From contig CM040753.1 of assembly GCA_022829145.1 (NCBI GenBank), positions 18,616,384 through 18,680,383 on the forward strand: a DNA stretch of 64,000 nt, read 5' to 3'. Position numbers and translations under genes: made by a program. The stretch comes from Albula goreensis. Taxonomy: Eukaryota > Chordata > Actinopteri > Albuliformes > Albulidae. Numbering within the stretch: position 1 is the first letter of the stretch; every line of letters starts with the position of its first letter. Of the stretch, positions 1-12,239 are shown piece by piece. The notes beneath the pieces are model-generated. The model worked only from the letters and a program-made list of their open reading frames with translations. It was not told where the DNA came from and did not search any database.

Positions 1-50
1 TCCTACTGCTGCTGTCTGTACTGCTGTAGCCAGCTCACATGCAAACAGGT

Positions 51-250
51 ACACTGTTATACACTATCATATAAACCACATGCAACTTCAAAGAGATATA
101 ATACAGTAAATACCCCTCACACAACAATTGCACTGTTCTATGTAACCAACAGAGAACATCAATAAAAGAACACTGTTTTATATAAAGCACACAAAAACTC
201 AGACTGGTGCTCTGTTCTATATTACCCACACACAATTTCACACAGGTTCA
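51..250. repeat. Degenerate ~40-bp tandem repeat in a semaphorin intron
   Basis: A motif like cactgttctata followed by an ACACA-rich stretch recurs near 51, 131, 171 and 210, with a weaker copy near 91, giving a period of about 40 bp. Copies are diverged. It lies in the intron upstream of the first visible semaphorin exon. No coding signal was seen in 1-655. Confidence 0.45.
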
Positions 251-655
251 CATGCAGCCTTCATATAGGTGCACTGCAAATATACCACTGGCGACATAAA
301 ATAGGTGCAACTGCTCTTAATGCCCCAGAAATTTCATTGCTGAAAAATAAATGTTAATTGTTATTGTTTTGTATGTAATCATATAAAATACAAAAGAGGG
401 TATATTTATCAGAAGGTAATGAACAATTGGCTATGTCATATAGGCACTATGTGACCGTCACTTCTGCAATATGAAAACTAGTGAAGGCTCATCAATATTT
501 GAATCTTAGGAGTCATGTATGTCAGTGATACCTCTAGAGTCTGTGAGAGATTAGCTGTGGGTCTGATTACATTGTTAAATTCAGAGGGGGAGAATTAGAA
601 GAGAGATTTGTGATGCTGTATGTGCAGAAGTGTGGGTAACTATATTGTCTTTCAG

Positions 656-2029
656 GACCCTGATTCAGAGTCTGAAGGATGGGAATGCCTCTCTGTGTCC
701 TAGTTCAGGTACGTTCATAAGCAAAGGGATGTATGACACACACTGAAAAAACTTGGTCACACAGATACAGGGCCAAAGCTGAAGGTCTTTTGAGCAAGAC
801 AGAGAGCAGTGATGCATGTGGCATACTGTGCCTCCATATGTAGGTACTTATTATTATTATGGACAGGGAAATAGACACATACTTAATTCATCCAGATTAT
901 TGTCTTGTGGAGTACATTAATCCTATGCATTTGCAAAAAAATTTTTTTTTCTTATGAATTTGATGCACCAGTATTTTCTTTGTTCTTATTTCCTGATTCT
1001 TTGGTTAATAAAGCTTAGTTCAACTGTGCTATTGTCGATTCAAATGTTGCTGCCAGTTATGGTTGAAAATAAAAGAGCTTGACATAACACTAGTTCTCCT
1101 TGGGATCTGAATGCGCAGAGGGCACTGAAGTTATTATTCAGTGTAATTGTAGCAATGACAAATGAATAATAATCCAGTTCAGATAGTACTATGTGTATTA
1201 TATTTGCTAGCCCAGCTATTGTATTCAGTTTGCTCCTGCTGTCTGTGTTTCAGTGAGAATGGAGCCCGAGATCTGCACGCTGATCCCTGGGAACAACATC
1301 CAACTGCGGTGCCAGCCCGACTCCAACCTAGCTCAGGTGCTCTGGCTCTTTGAGTCCCTGCCACTGCACCCCTCCAGCAAGCACTTCTTCTACAGAGAGG
1401 GCCTGATGATCCTCGGCGCTTCAGCGGCCGACTCTGGCCTATATGAATGCCAGGCTGTGGAGCAGGTGAAAGGCCGGCAGTACCCCAGAACTATTGCAGC
1501 ATACCAGCTTCAGCCTAGTAAGCCAGGTCCGGATTTACCCCCTACAGAAACAGAGCTCCCCCCCACTGCACTGCCCTCAACAGACTCCATCACGGACACT
1601 CCAGAGTCCTACACAACACCCCAACTGCTGGTTGTGGATCCCCCTTCCCCACAGTCAGAAAGCACACTGGGTAAGTTAATAGCCATGCAGGTGTCTGTGG
1701 CCGTGCTGTCGGTGTTGCTGATCGCCCTTCTGACATGGAACGTGTGCCAGGGACACCTCCCTTTCCTGGGGCGCTATGGGGCCATGGTCAGGAGAGGCTC
1801 GGTCGTCAGGCAGACACAGAACCCCCCCCAAAACTTCACCTCCCACCAGGTGCCCTTTCAGGCCAAAGTTCCAGCTGAGAGCAAACTGCTCATGACCCCC
1901 TCAAATTGCAACAGCAGCAACAACCATTCTGGTGAGGAGTTAACCAGCAACAGCAACCACAACCTTTCTCCCAGAGTCATTCCCTCAATGGACGTCTTTA
2001 AGTACATTAATGATGAATCTGAGATATAA
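656..2029 (+). CDS. Class 4 semaphorin, last two coding exons (partial, 3' end)
   Basis: Two exons end a membrane semaphorin: 656-708 and 1254-2029 (stop TAA 2027-2029). The first has AG/GT borders and reads TLIQSLKDGNASLCPSS, the end of the PSI region; it joins in phase to VRMEPEICTLIPGNNIQLRC, which opens an Ig-like domain (Cys in LRC, then the DSGLYEC motif). A Pro/Thr/Ser-rich stalk follows, then one transmembrane helix (about LIAMQVSVAVLSVLLIALL) and a ~90-residue cytoplasmic tail ending DESEI. Ig domain plus membrane anchor plus tail fits class 4; class 3 is secreted and class 6 lacks the Ig domain. Semaphorins of this class signal through plexins in axon guidance, vascular and immune cells. 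The sema domain lies left of the window. I cannot fix the paralogue; a fish sema4e-like gene is possible. Confidence 0.8.
709..1253 (+). other. Semaphorin last intron
   Basis: Phase-1 intron between the two semaphorin exons, with donor AG|GTACGT and acceptor TTTCAG. AT-rich; I see no other feature in it. Confidence 0.75.
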
Positions 2030-2807
2030 TATGTTCCTGGATCCATTCCTTCAGGAAGAAGGCAGCTGATTGAAAAGGTATATTGTCATGTCACGCGCAG
2101 TGTGATGTTGTGGTCAGAATCAGAATTGGGAGAATCAGCTTGCTGTTGAATGTGGATTGGGTGTAATAATAGATGGCAGTCCTCCTTCTGGACCGAGTGG
2201 AAAACCCCCGTGGCAGTGAAATGACATTGTTGCCGTCAGTGTTTTCCAGACTGTCTTTTTGTCTTTTCCCCACAACCACCCACTCATCAGGTTGCAGAGG
2301 AAAAAAGCAACAACCTTACTGTAGGTATGCTAGCCAAACAAAATATTTAAGAACATTTTATAGGTTGTAAATAGATGTGAAAATGTTTCATCTTGAGAGG
2401 TCAGATGTCGATTGCCCAAGAAACTAGGTCTTGGTGTGATACAGAATGTTGTACATTGCTGTTGTAACTGTAACGCATCACATTGGACATTCCAGTGTGG
2501 AGGTAGCTATACCGTGTTTTGTAAACATGTATTTGTCCCGTCTGATTTCCTGAATTTGCGTTCAAAACATGGCACCAAAGTTTGGTGCTTTCTTCTTGTT
2601 TGGTTGGCAAGGTGATCAAACATGTAATCTTCAGGAAAAGGTAATTTCCCTGGTTAACTTAGTCCAAGCAAATTGATAATTAGGGTCAGATGTTTGAATT
2701 TTTGAGTACTTTGGGAAACAGTTAGGCATGATTTGGACCAGTGCTGGCCATTATAAATCTGATTTACTTTCATTCCCTTAACTTAATCTGGCTCTTGCCA
2801 TCAGATA

Positions 2808-3257
2808 TATGAGGGTAAGTCAAAACGTATTGCTACAAAATCATAGAAGCCTTTATTAAACAAAAATATCAAAATGTGAAGCTATTGTTTCTTGACATAT
2901 CCTCCATATACACTCCTGAAGGCAGTGTTTCCATCTCTCTAACCCTCCCCTGAAGAATTCTTCGCTCTTCAATTGACAACATGTCAAAATGGCAGTTTTG
3001 GCATCATGAAGGGACTCGCATCATGTTCATTTTAAATTTTCTTTGAGATTTGGGAACAAAAAGAAGTCTGAAGGGGCATGATCAGGGCAGGAGGGCAGAT
3101 GGGGTAAGGTTTCCCAACTAAATTCTCGTAGGACATTGAACTTGTCTGCAGCCATCTACTAATCTCAGAGACATGTTTAAACACATTTTGTTTGGAATAA
3201 ACCTGTGCATGTATGAACTGGAACCCTAGTAGCAATACTTTCTTACTTAACCTCGTA
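2808..3257 (-). mobile_element. Internally deleted mariner-like transposon remnant
   Basis: Imperfect terminal inverted repeats: ATATGAGGGTAAGTC at the left, and the complement of the right end reads ATACGAGGTTAAGTAAG; about 24 of 30 positions match, and both ends carry TA. On the minus strand the interior at 3060-3110 reads LPHLPSCPDHAPSDFFLFPN, a diverged form of the mariner transposase signature HPPYSPDLAPSD(Y/F)xLF, followed by LKENLK and stops. Only ~450 bp remain of a ~1.3 kb element, so it is non-autonomous and dead. Confidence 0.75.
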
Positions 3258-4762
3258 TTGTCAGTATGTAGATTCTAAAGGCTAATCATTCTACAATCTA
3301 AAGAATTTCCTAAAGATCAGAAAAAACATTTTCATGCCAATCGATTTTATTGTCATATTCCATATTGTTCAGATGCAGAAAGATTGAAACAGTGGTAAGT
3401 ACTCCCTGAACTTACTATCATGCCAAAATCTCCTAGTCAAAGGTGTAAAATTGTCCAGGAATTCCCAAAGGAATAACTCTAGAAACAACATCCAGGGCTC
3501 TTATGATCTCATTTGCCTTTGCTAAGGTCAGTGTTCTTGAGATCAATGAACTGACAAACTTTTAACCAGTCTACCTCCTTACCATCCCCAGTGAAGCTGG
3601 GCCAATTGTTGCCATGCCAATGCTGACCTCCAGCCATGGTCAGTCATGGTGAGGCTGGGGCCTCAACACTTTCCCTTCCAAAAGCACATTAGTTTAAAAA
3701 TGACAAGAGGTAGAAGTGCCAACTGACTAAATTTAAATTTTTGCATTCTGTTGGAGGATAGACTGAATGCTGTCCTGACACTAAAATTCTGCAGTTAGAG
3801 AGATGGTATAAATCACCTGTGGAAAACCTGAGGAGAGGCTGGATGTCTCCCTTTTTTCCTGCCCAAATGGAGCTGTATATAATTCAACACCAGTCACATA
3901 GCCAGTACCACTGGAGGAACACAGAATGAACATATGTTCACAAACAGGCTGGGTCCTAGCCAGAGAGCAATAAAACAGATGGATTTAACTGCCTCAGTGT
4001 TACTGGATTACCCACTCTTTACAATGAGGAGAAATTTGTTTATTTGCTAATTTGAACCTCTGGCCACAGCCAGTAATTATACTGCTGGGACTTCCAGCCA
4101 CAGGGAGCACAACTGCACCACACATTAACTACATGTCCCACTGGAGGGCTGAAATTTAGTTTTAAAAGGAAACAGTTCCTTGTAATACAGTCTCTTCCAC
4201 AGTGGAGCTAAGAATTGATCAACACTTCATTTTGGGACTTTATGCCCCTGTATAGAGCTCAACGGACTTGTTCGATTGCATTCTCTTTCTTTATTACCAT
4301 ACTTCATCTGGTTAAAAAGCAGTGGACAATGAACAAATAACTCAAATCATAGAACGTCAAGTGTACATCTAGACAAAGCAGTTAGATAATGTCTAAATAA
4401 CAAATAAATGACATAAAATGTATATTTTTACATCTTATTCTATCCCAATTTTAAGTACAGCAGCCAGATCATACAAAACAGTTGGTGGATAGTGTAGACT
4501 GAGGAATGCCCCTTTTTATTACAGAATGTGTAGTGTAGTAAGACAAAATAACACATTATAAATAACTATTCATCACTCTGTTCACTGTAATGCAAAGATT
4601 ACTCTGTAAATGCTGCCTGGTTTCATCTAAATGGTAATTGTCATGTTGTACATGCTCTGCAGTATCAGTGCAAAAATTGCTATGCCAATTAATCAGTTGG
4701 GCTGATTAAGAAAACACTATATTCTGCCATTATCTTCATGGTAATGCCAAGCCTTTTGGTGC

Positions 4763-4768
4763 AATAAA
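4763..4768 (+). terminator. Candidate poly(A) signal AATAAA (semaphorin)
   Basis: Canonical hexamer downstream of the semaphorin stop, with GT-rich sequence (gtatcgtgtattttgt) about 15-30 nt after it, as expected for a cleavage site. Assignment to this gene is inferred from orientation and position. Confidence 0.35.
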
Positions 4769-4790
4769 GTTATGTTAAACGTATCGTGTA

Positions 4791-6898
4791 TTTTGTCAGA
4801 AGTGATTACATTGTGAGGACTGTATGTGATTGTCATATATATAGTTACATGTTGTCCTAAGAAACAGAATTCATAATGTGTTTTTAAACTATAAATAATT
4901 GTATCAATTTAACTAGAACAAAAAAAAATCAACTAATCAGCTCAATAGGTTTCAGCTTTAGTGCAAATACACCATTGAAAATATTGACCCTTGGAGCTCA
5001 GAATGTGGAAACTTGCTTTTCCATTTTGGTTGATGCCCTACAATCACCTATACTCAGTTCAAGTGGCGCATTTTCTTCTCTTTGAGGAAGACAGCCCCCT
5101 ACTGGACAAAAAGCATACTTTTGAAAGTATGGAAATAGTGTTTGGGGCAGAGATTTCATAAATCCAACTGGTTGGAGAAACCCTGCAGTAAGATTAAGTG
5201 ACATATTCTAGATATAAATGCTTTGGTACACATTTCGTAAAAGGAACAAAAACAGCCATGCTTCGAAGGAGAATAACTGAACACAAAGGACCCCAAAAAA
5301 GGGTTGTAAAATATGTTTTTCATTTTATATGCAAAACATATGCAATGCCAGTTATGGTAACATTTCAATTTTTCAGAAAATAAATTTGAATTGGCATTTG
5401 AGCTGTGAGTTCTGTACAGTCTGCAGAGGTTATATTCTTTTGTCTTCTTTTATATTAAGCATCATCAGAGAAAACAGCTCTGTGCAGCAAAAAAAAAAAA
5501 AAAAAAAACTGATCATAGTCCAGATAAACACTAAACTTTAGACTGTTCAAAACTGCATTTTGTATTTCCAATTATATAAATAATGCACTGTCCAATAATA
5601 TGCCGGAGTCACTGAAACCTATCCTGTAGCTTGCAGAGCATGTATTTTGAGTGAGATGGAGTGGAAATGCACTGTTGCATGAGGAGGTAGGTTATTGTTC
5701 TGAGGGCAGAATAAACTTTGGAGGTAAAGGGGGATCCTCGACTCACTGCTCCACCAGAAAAAGATCACTATGTACAAATATTGCCTCAGAACTGAGGACC
5801 TCAGGGCCCATGTTTTAAATCTATTTAAAATACAATTGAAACTTTATAACGGATTCCGTGTCAGTTATTAAACTTAAGATCTGAAGATGGAAATGGACTA
5901 ATTTACAAATACTGCTGCTGGCTGAGAAGAGTATGGTTATATTTAGATAAACTGATTAGTATATTATATATAATTATATATAATTGAAACCGTTCTTTAG
6001 TATTTCAGCACAATTTTTAAACTTGTTTAATTTATAATGATTTTGAAGAAAGCAACTACTAATGGCCAGAGAGTGAAATTCATATTGACCAATGCAAAAA
6101 TGTTTGGATTGTTTGACTGTATGCAATGTTAACTGCAATAGCTGTGCAAGAGTTTCAAAAGTGCTACTTGGGTAATAAATTAAAATAAATATTTAGTAAT
6201 GCATCTCATATGAAAAGGTATCATAGCTGGTAAATTTCCTTTCACCGTCAGCTAGTTATGCTTAATGGATAAGCTATGAATTAGGCCCAGCCAACAAGCA
6301 GGAGGGAATCAGGTTGTGCTGCAATAGAATAACATGGATACAATCAAGCCTGTTGGCCCAACACCATTTCCCCTCAAGCAATATCCTTTCTTGTAGAGGC
6401 AGATCAAAAGCACTGCAGTGTTGTGTGGCAGTGCAGCTTCGTCTCTGCACCTGTAGTTAGTATGGGGATAGGATAGCAGGTGTTGTGTTACCAGGCAACA
6501 TGGATGATTCTCTAATGGTCCTGTATTCACAGTGATGTTGGAGCACAGGTAGGCCAGAGCAAACTCCTTGCTGCAGCCACACAAAATTATGCTGTTAAAA
6601 TTCTAGAACTTGTTGAGTTCCAGAAATTCAAAATGACAAAAATTCAAAAACCATTCCAGCAAACTGTCTCATGGTCAGGATGCATGCGTCAAATTTCTCT
6701 TTCTGTTCTCACTTGCATATTAAGATCCTTGCTTTTTTTCCCTTCAGTGGTGAAGCAGAGTTGTGCAGCCTTTGAAACAGAGAAGGTCCCAGAAGGGGTT
6801 GAAATGCTAAAGTGGAAGGGAGTGGGTTGGAGGCTCAGTAAATTAGGAAGAGCTGTGAACGGAGGGGAGGAGAGAGGAGCAGAGAGGGGGCAGGCTGC
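4791..6898. other. Intergenic region, semaphorin to UBXN6 (tail to tail)
   Basis: AT-rich DNA with an A19 run near 5490-5508 and short AT repeats near 5950-5985. It must contain the UBXN6 3' UTR on the minus strand, but I see no canonical AATAAA there; ATTAAA-type hexamers near 6026-6037 are weak candidates. No gene seen. Confidence 0.5.
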
Positions 6899-9800
6899 TC
6901 AGCTCAGGTTCTGGATGCTCTCCAGCAGCTCTGGCCTGAGAAGCTTTGGGCTCTGTCCACCAGCCGCAGCAATGTCCGCCTGCACTGCAGCGTCCCACGA
7001 GAAGGACAAGAGCGCTGCAGGCACCTGCAGGAGGCAGGAGGAGAGCCATCAAAACGGTCAGTCACTCACATCAGCCCCATCACTCAGGCTGCATTCACAC
7101 ATCAACAGATTTACCATTCCATGATCCACTAATGAGAGTGGACAAAGGTTTTACACATCACATTGGAAATTTGGTGCCTTATATCTGCCAAAAATATTAG
7201 TCAAGATTCTCTTTCAGTTGATTATGCTCAGAGGTAATGAGAGCTTCAGCTGGCTTGCATTTTCTTCGACTGAATAAATAGAGCAGTGTTCCATTTTTTT
7301 TTTTTTTACCATCCAACGCAAATCAATGGCCAGTGAATCGGCTAAAACTCCCAACAGTCATTTCTTATTGACATGAATGGAGAGAACCCACCAAACTGTG
7401 TCAGCGGTAATGGAAATTCCATTTATATGCTAACGCAGCTTTAGTCCCTCATGCCAGCACAGTTATTTACACAGAACACAGTCACACAAAGCATTACTGG
7501 CTATCAAATTTGCAACATAGCTTGAACTAGCACTACAAGTGGGAAATCCCAGCTTCAGAGAGTAGAGGTGCTAACATCTATTTGTTCCGCCCATGCACTC
7601 AACAAGCTTATTCCCTAATTAGTTCCCTTACCTGTTTGAGGAGTTATGGTAATTAGAATAAGCTGATTTACTACATGGGTAGAACAGATGCATGGAAGGG
7701 GTTATACTTTCTGACCTGACTAGCACGATCACTCAAACTGAAATCACCACCATAACTCAAACTGGATTCTCAAATCAGCTCATGCATTCAATCCAAGTCT
7801 GCATTGTCATTCACATCATTAGTCACTGAGATCAGCACCGTCACACACTGAATTTTACATATTGCTGTGACACAGGCAAGGATGGCAGGATAGTACAACA
7901 AGATTAATTGAAACAGTTGTGACTCTGTGACTCGGGCTGCATTTTGAAACTGTTCTTATACCCTTAAGAAAGGTATTTTGTCTGAAATACAGCAGCAAAT
8001 TTCTAGCTGTATGAATAGATAGTGCATAATATGTAAACTGTAATTCGTTCTGGATGACAGTGTCTGTTAAATGCCTAAATGCAAATGTACACAGACCTTA
8101 TGCTTTCAGACCCTACAAACATTAAATCAAAAGCATACATGACCCAAACTGCCCAAATTAAAGGGTACAGAGTGAAGAGAGGTATACTTTCCCCAGCAGG
8201 GCTGCGGGACTCACCAGACTACATTCATTTAATGCGACATCCTCCTCCTTCAGCTTCTGTCCCCCTGGAGCCACCAGCTCAAAGGGCTGCCAGCCATCCA
8301 TCAGGGAGTCCCGCACAAACTGGTACAGCGCTGGCAACCTCTCCCTGGCCAGGAATGTTCCTGCGGGCACAAACAGTTTTCAACCATTTATTCACTGCTT
8401 TCTGGATCCTGTTGATTACAGTGCCTCTAGGGTTTCAGTTTTTATACATTAATATTATAAACTCCATTCAAATGCCACAACCAATTTGTCTTTTGCCAGT
8501 ACACTGGTAATACCAATGGAGTACATGTGACACTGGGTGGATAATGCAGGGTACATTAGAAACTGAGTGTTAGAGTGTGTACCTATGTCTATATGTTCAT
8601 GTTTTTGTGGCTGTAAGTCTACATTCGTATTAGGGTGTGTGTTCATGTGTGCTTCAGTGTATGTGTGTGTGTGGGTATACATATGTCTGAATACATGCCT
8701 GTGTGTGCATGCATAAATGGGTACATGTATGTGTATGTATGAATGCACACTTGCATGCAAGTGTGAGTGTGTATGCATGTCTGACAGCAAGGACACAAAC
8801 CCTGCAGAATGTTCCCATCAGGCAGCCGAACTCTCAGCAGGCAGTAGTTGTACTTCCGCCTCTCTCTCTGCTCCTCGCGTTCCCGCATGGCCTTTGTCCT
8901 TAGCATGGCATTTCTATCCACTGCCTCACTCCTGCAAACACAGAAGCAATCGTGTGCATCGCCACACACTATTCTCACAGATTCACCACCTCATATACAC
9001 ACCACTCTAAACCAGGGGTGTCAAACTCAGGTCCTGGAGGATCACAGCATCAGCACATTCTTATGGTCTCCATTACATCAGCAGGCCTTGCCATTGAGGT
9101 CTGTGTACTTGGCTTAAATTAATAACTTGATATTGAGGAAGCACACAAAAACAGAAGACAAACGGTACGTTTAATGACTATAGACATCACTCTGTGTACC
9201 TGAGTTGCTGCTCTCTCTTCAGCTCCTCTGCGGTGAGGTTGTAGAAGTCGGGGGGCAGCTCAAAGCGTGTGGCATTGGAGGAGGGGCGGAAGGCTTGTGG
9301 CCGCCTGTCCAGCTGTGCCCTGACAGGCTCCCCGCTCTGCAGCCTTTCCTTCCTCCCTTTAAGCTGCTCAAGTTGTTCAGGATCCTGTTCCATTAGCATC
9401 AGGAAGTCCTCATCATTCTCTGGGTGAACAGAGGACAGGTGGGATTAGGAGTGCTCCTCAGATTCAAGAAGAATGCTCAAAAAAACAAAACAATGCTACT
9501 GGCATACTGCATACTTAGCTTTCAAAGCAAAGGCCAGTTTTGGGTGAATGAGTATGTGACTGGAAAGTGTGAAGACTGGCTTACCCTGTCCCTCCACAGG
9601 CAGAGTGGTGTTCTCAAAGCCCACAGCTTGCAGGAACTCCTGAGAACCCTCAACACAGTTCACTTTTTCCTGGGGAGGTAGAAGTGAATGAAGGCAGCTG
9701 AGGAAACCATCACTATGATGTAAGAAATGCCACTGTCAGTGGTGTAAAGTCATGTAGTAGAGGCAGAGACCCTTGGTGGTTCTCAAGACCAGGCATTACG

Positions 9801-11829
9801 CAATGCTGAAAACTGTTTAAACTGCAGTTTAAACAGACGGAAGACAGACGGGCCAAATCTAAGAATTCTCCTTGAATTATTCTATGAATTCTTGAGGATG
9901 TGAACTCTATTGATGAAAAACAAGGACATAATCCAAGCAGGACTTTCCCCTGTTGTCTGAAAGCCCCTCTGATAAAAATGTCTGACTTGTGTCACTCTCC
10001 TTCCCAGACTTACCTGAAAGATCTTGTTGCTGACTTTGATCTTCCTGTACTTCTCTTCTGTTGGGTTCTTATAGATGTTGTCCAAGTATCTGGCGTTAGA
10101 ACAACAAAGAGGGTTGTGGGTAGCATGAGACACAAAACCTGTCATGATCTTAATAATGCAGGTCAGGAGTGGTAGGTCTTGCCCCTAAGCTATTCACCAG
10201 AATCACACCAGAACTACACTGCACCCAGTCAGCAGACAAGCTACTCAATTATTATCTTCCTTGCACCCTCTCTGCTTCTTAAATGTAGGAGGTTATGGTT
10301 GACAACAGAAGTTTTTAATGCCGTTTTACAGTACTGAACATCCACTATCAAAATATTGTTCACAGTCACGCCTATTCAGATGAATATTCATAAGACACAT
10401 CAAACTGTACTGTTTTGGCTTTGTTGACAAGAAGATGGAGCTTGCCATGTTAAGAAGGAGAAGTATCTGGAAAGTCTAAAGTGTCTGTGCTTGAACCCCA
10501 CCTCCCATTCCCCATCACTCTACATTGCTCTCACTTGCTGATGATGTCCACAGCAGTCTTGACTTTCTCTCTGTCCTTGTTGAAGGTGTGAATCATCATG
10601 ATGGAAGCTTCTACAGGATCCTCGGCAAAACGCTGTCATGGGGGAAAACTGCAGCATTAGAGCAGACACCATTTCAGCACCTTCATACTACACAGGCCCT
10701 GGAAGGTGGTCTGGAACAATGCACTAATTATTTTGAAAACTGTAACCCTTTTCCACATATGAACCTATTGGAAATAAATTACGTTGGTTTTCGGTTTGGT
10801 GGCCTCCATTTATAGTTTTTCTTTGGTTAAACTGTACCACGTGTATGTGTGTTTGACAGCATGGATACTGCATGTCACATTACACAGACTGTATGTGTGT
10901 TTTTAGCAATATACTGGCATACATGGAAGACAGTGTTAGCTATAGATAACAAAATTAACCACAATTATTACATGAATGGGTGGCTAGCAGATGGGTGATG
11001 TGGCTAGCTACATATTTGAGCTGCCCCACAGCAACAAGACTCAATATAAACTATAGCTATGCTTTCTCAGCAAAGCACTAGCTAGATTGCTGTAAGTTTA
11101 CATTGTTCCTCCCTCCATGTTATAGTTCAATGACAACATATTGCTAGCATGAAAACAAAAAAAAACTTTATATCTCCAAAATACAACTTTGAGGAAATAG
11201 GACAAACATTTTATTATTAAACTACATTTGAATTGTGGTGCATTGTGTTCTGATTAAACCTAATTATAACAGAAAACAAATAATGATTCTATTTTCTTGC
11301 ATTGATGTACTTAACTAAAAGCTAGGGAAAGTGAAGATGAAAGATTCTTTCCGATCCCAACAATGCTCCTCTTCTATTGAAAGTATGACCTCACGTATGA
11401 CATCACAAATCAGTCAAGGCAACACAATGGCAAACCAAACCATCTTTTTCATCATTGCAAGAAGCTTAATGGTAATTAATGACACTGCAAACATGCAAAA
11501 AAAAATTATGTTACTTTGTGATCGGTGCATCCAACTGTGAATTCCCTACCATGAGAATTGCTTCTTTTATATGCATCTCCCTTTCGTTCTTTGTTAAGGT
11601 GGCTCCGGTGAGTGGGCAGGTGAAATACACTCCAGAAACAGAGAAACATGCTGGATCCTTAACTGGGACTTTAGAGCCCTGTGAAGAGAGTCACATCATG
11701 AATGGGGTACTCTAATGAGACGTCAGTCACTGACGGTATGCAACTATTCTGCATGAGCACTTCCTTGCCTCAGTCACCAGTTTTTGATCAGCCGCCATTG
11801 CTGAAGCCTCTGCCTCAAGCTCTTTCTTC

Positions 11830-11899
<70 letters not shown>

Positions 11900-12172
11900 C
11901 TTAGGGCAGCTATTAAAAAAATGTGTTTATTATTTATTTAACTAGGCATGCAATAGAGTAAGTTCAATTATCCAGCTAATGCCATTGACCAAAGTACTTC
12001 ACCTGGATTGCTTCAGTGAATAATCAATCTAAAAAAGATAAAGCTGGGGAAATCACTCGATAAGGGTGTCTACTAGTCTATAACACAATAAGCTGTCTGG
12101 GAACAATAACTAATTCTAAAAAACTGGGAAGAAGCATGTTGTGCCAGTTAGTCACTGTCAACACTAATATAG

Positions 12173-12239
<67 letters not shown>

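Larger units (their letters stand above)
2030..4790 (+). other. Probable long 3' UTR of the semaphorin gene
   Basis: No gene-like reading frame follows the semaphorin stop. The region contains a mariner remnant (2808-3257) and a canonical AATAAA at 4763-4768 followed by a GT/T-rich stretch, which would make a ~2.7 kb 3' UTR. Transcript extent is inferred; an earlier AATAAA near 4402 could be used instead. Confidence 0.35.
6899..8931 (-). other. UBXN6: UBX domain exons of UBXN6
   Basis: Exons 9-11 encode RKYNYCLLRVRLPDGNILQG, then TFLARERLPALYQFVRD, then LNECSL joined to VPAALLSFSWD. This is the beta-grasp UBX domain with the family-typical strand containing NECxLVPAALL. The chain ends in ESIQNLS before TGA at 6899-6901. 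Confidence 0.88.

Noticed and set aside
6633..7124. Open frame of 163 codons on the + strand
   Set aside because: It lies antisense over the last exon of UBXN6 and its intron; composition is random-looking and no domain is recognisable.
8455..8978. Overlapping His/Thr- and Cys/Val-rich frames on both strands
   Set aside because: Products of the TG-rich low-complexity tract; only the part matching UBXN6 exon 9 (8801-8931, minus) is real coding sequence.
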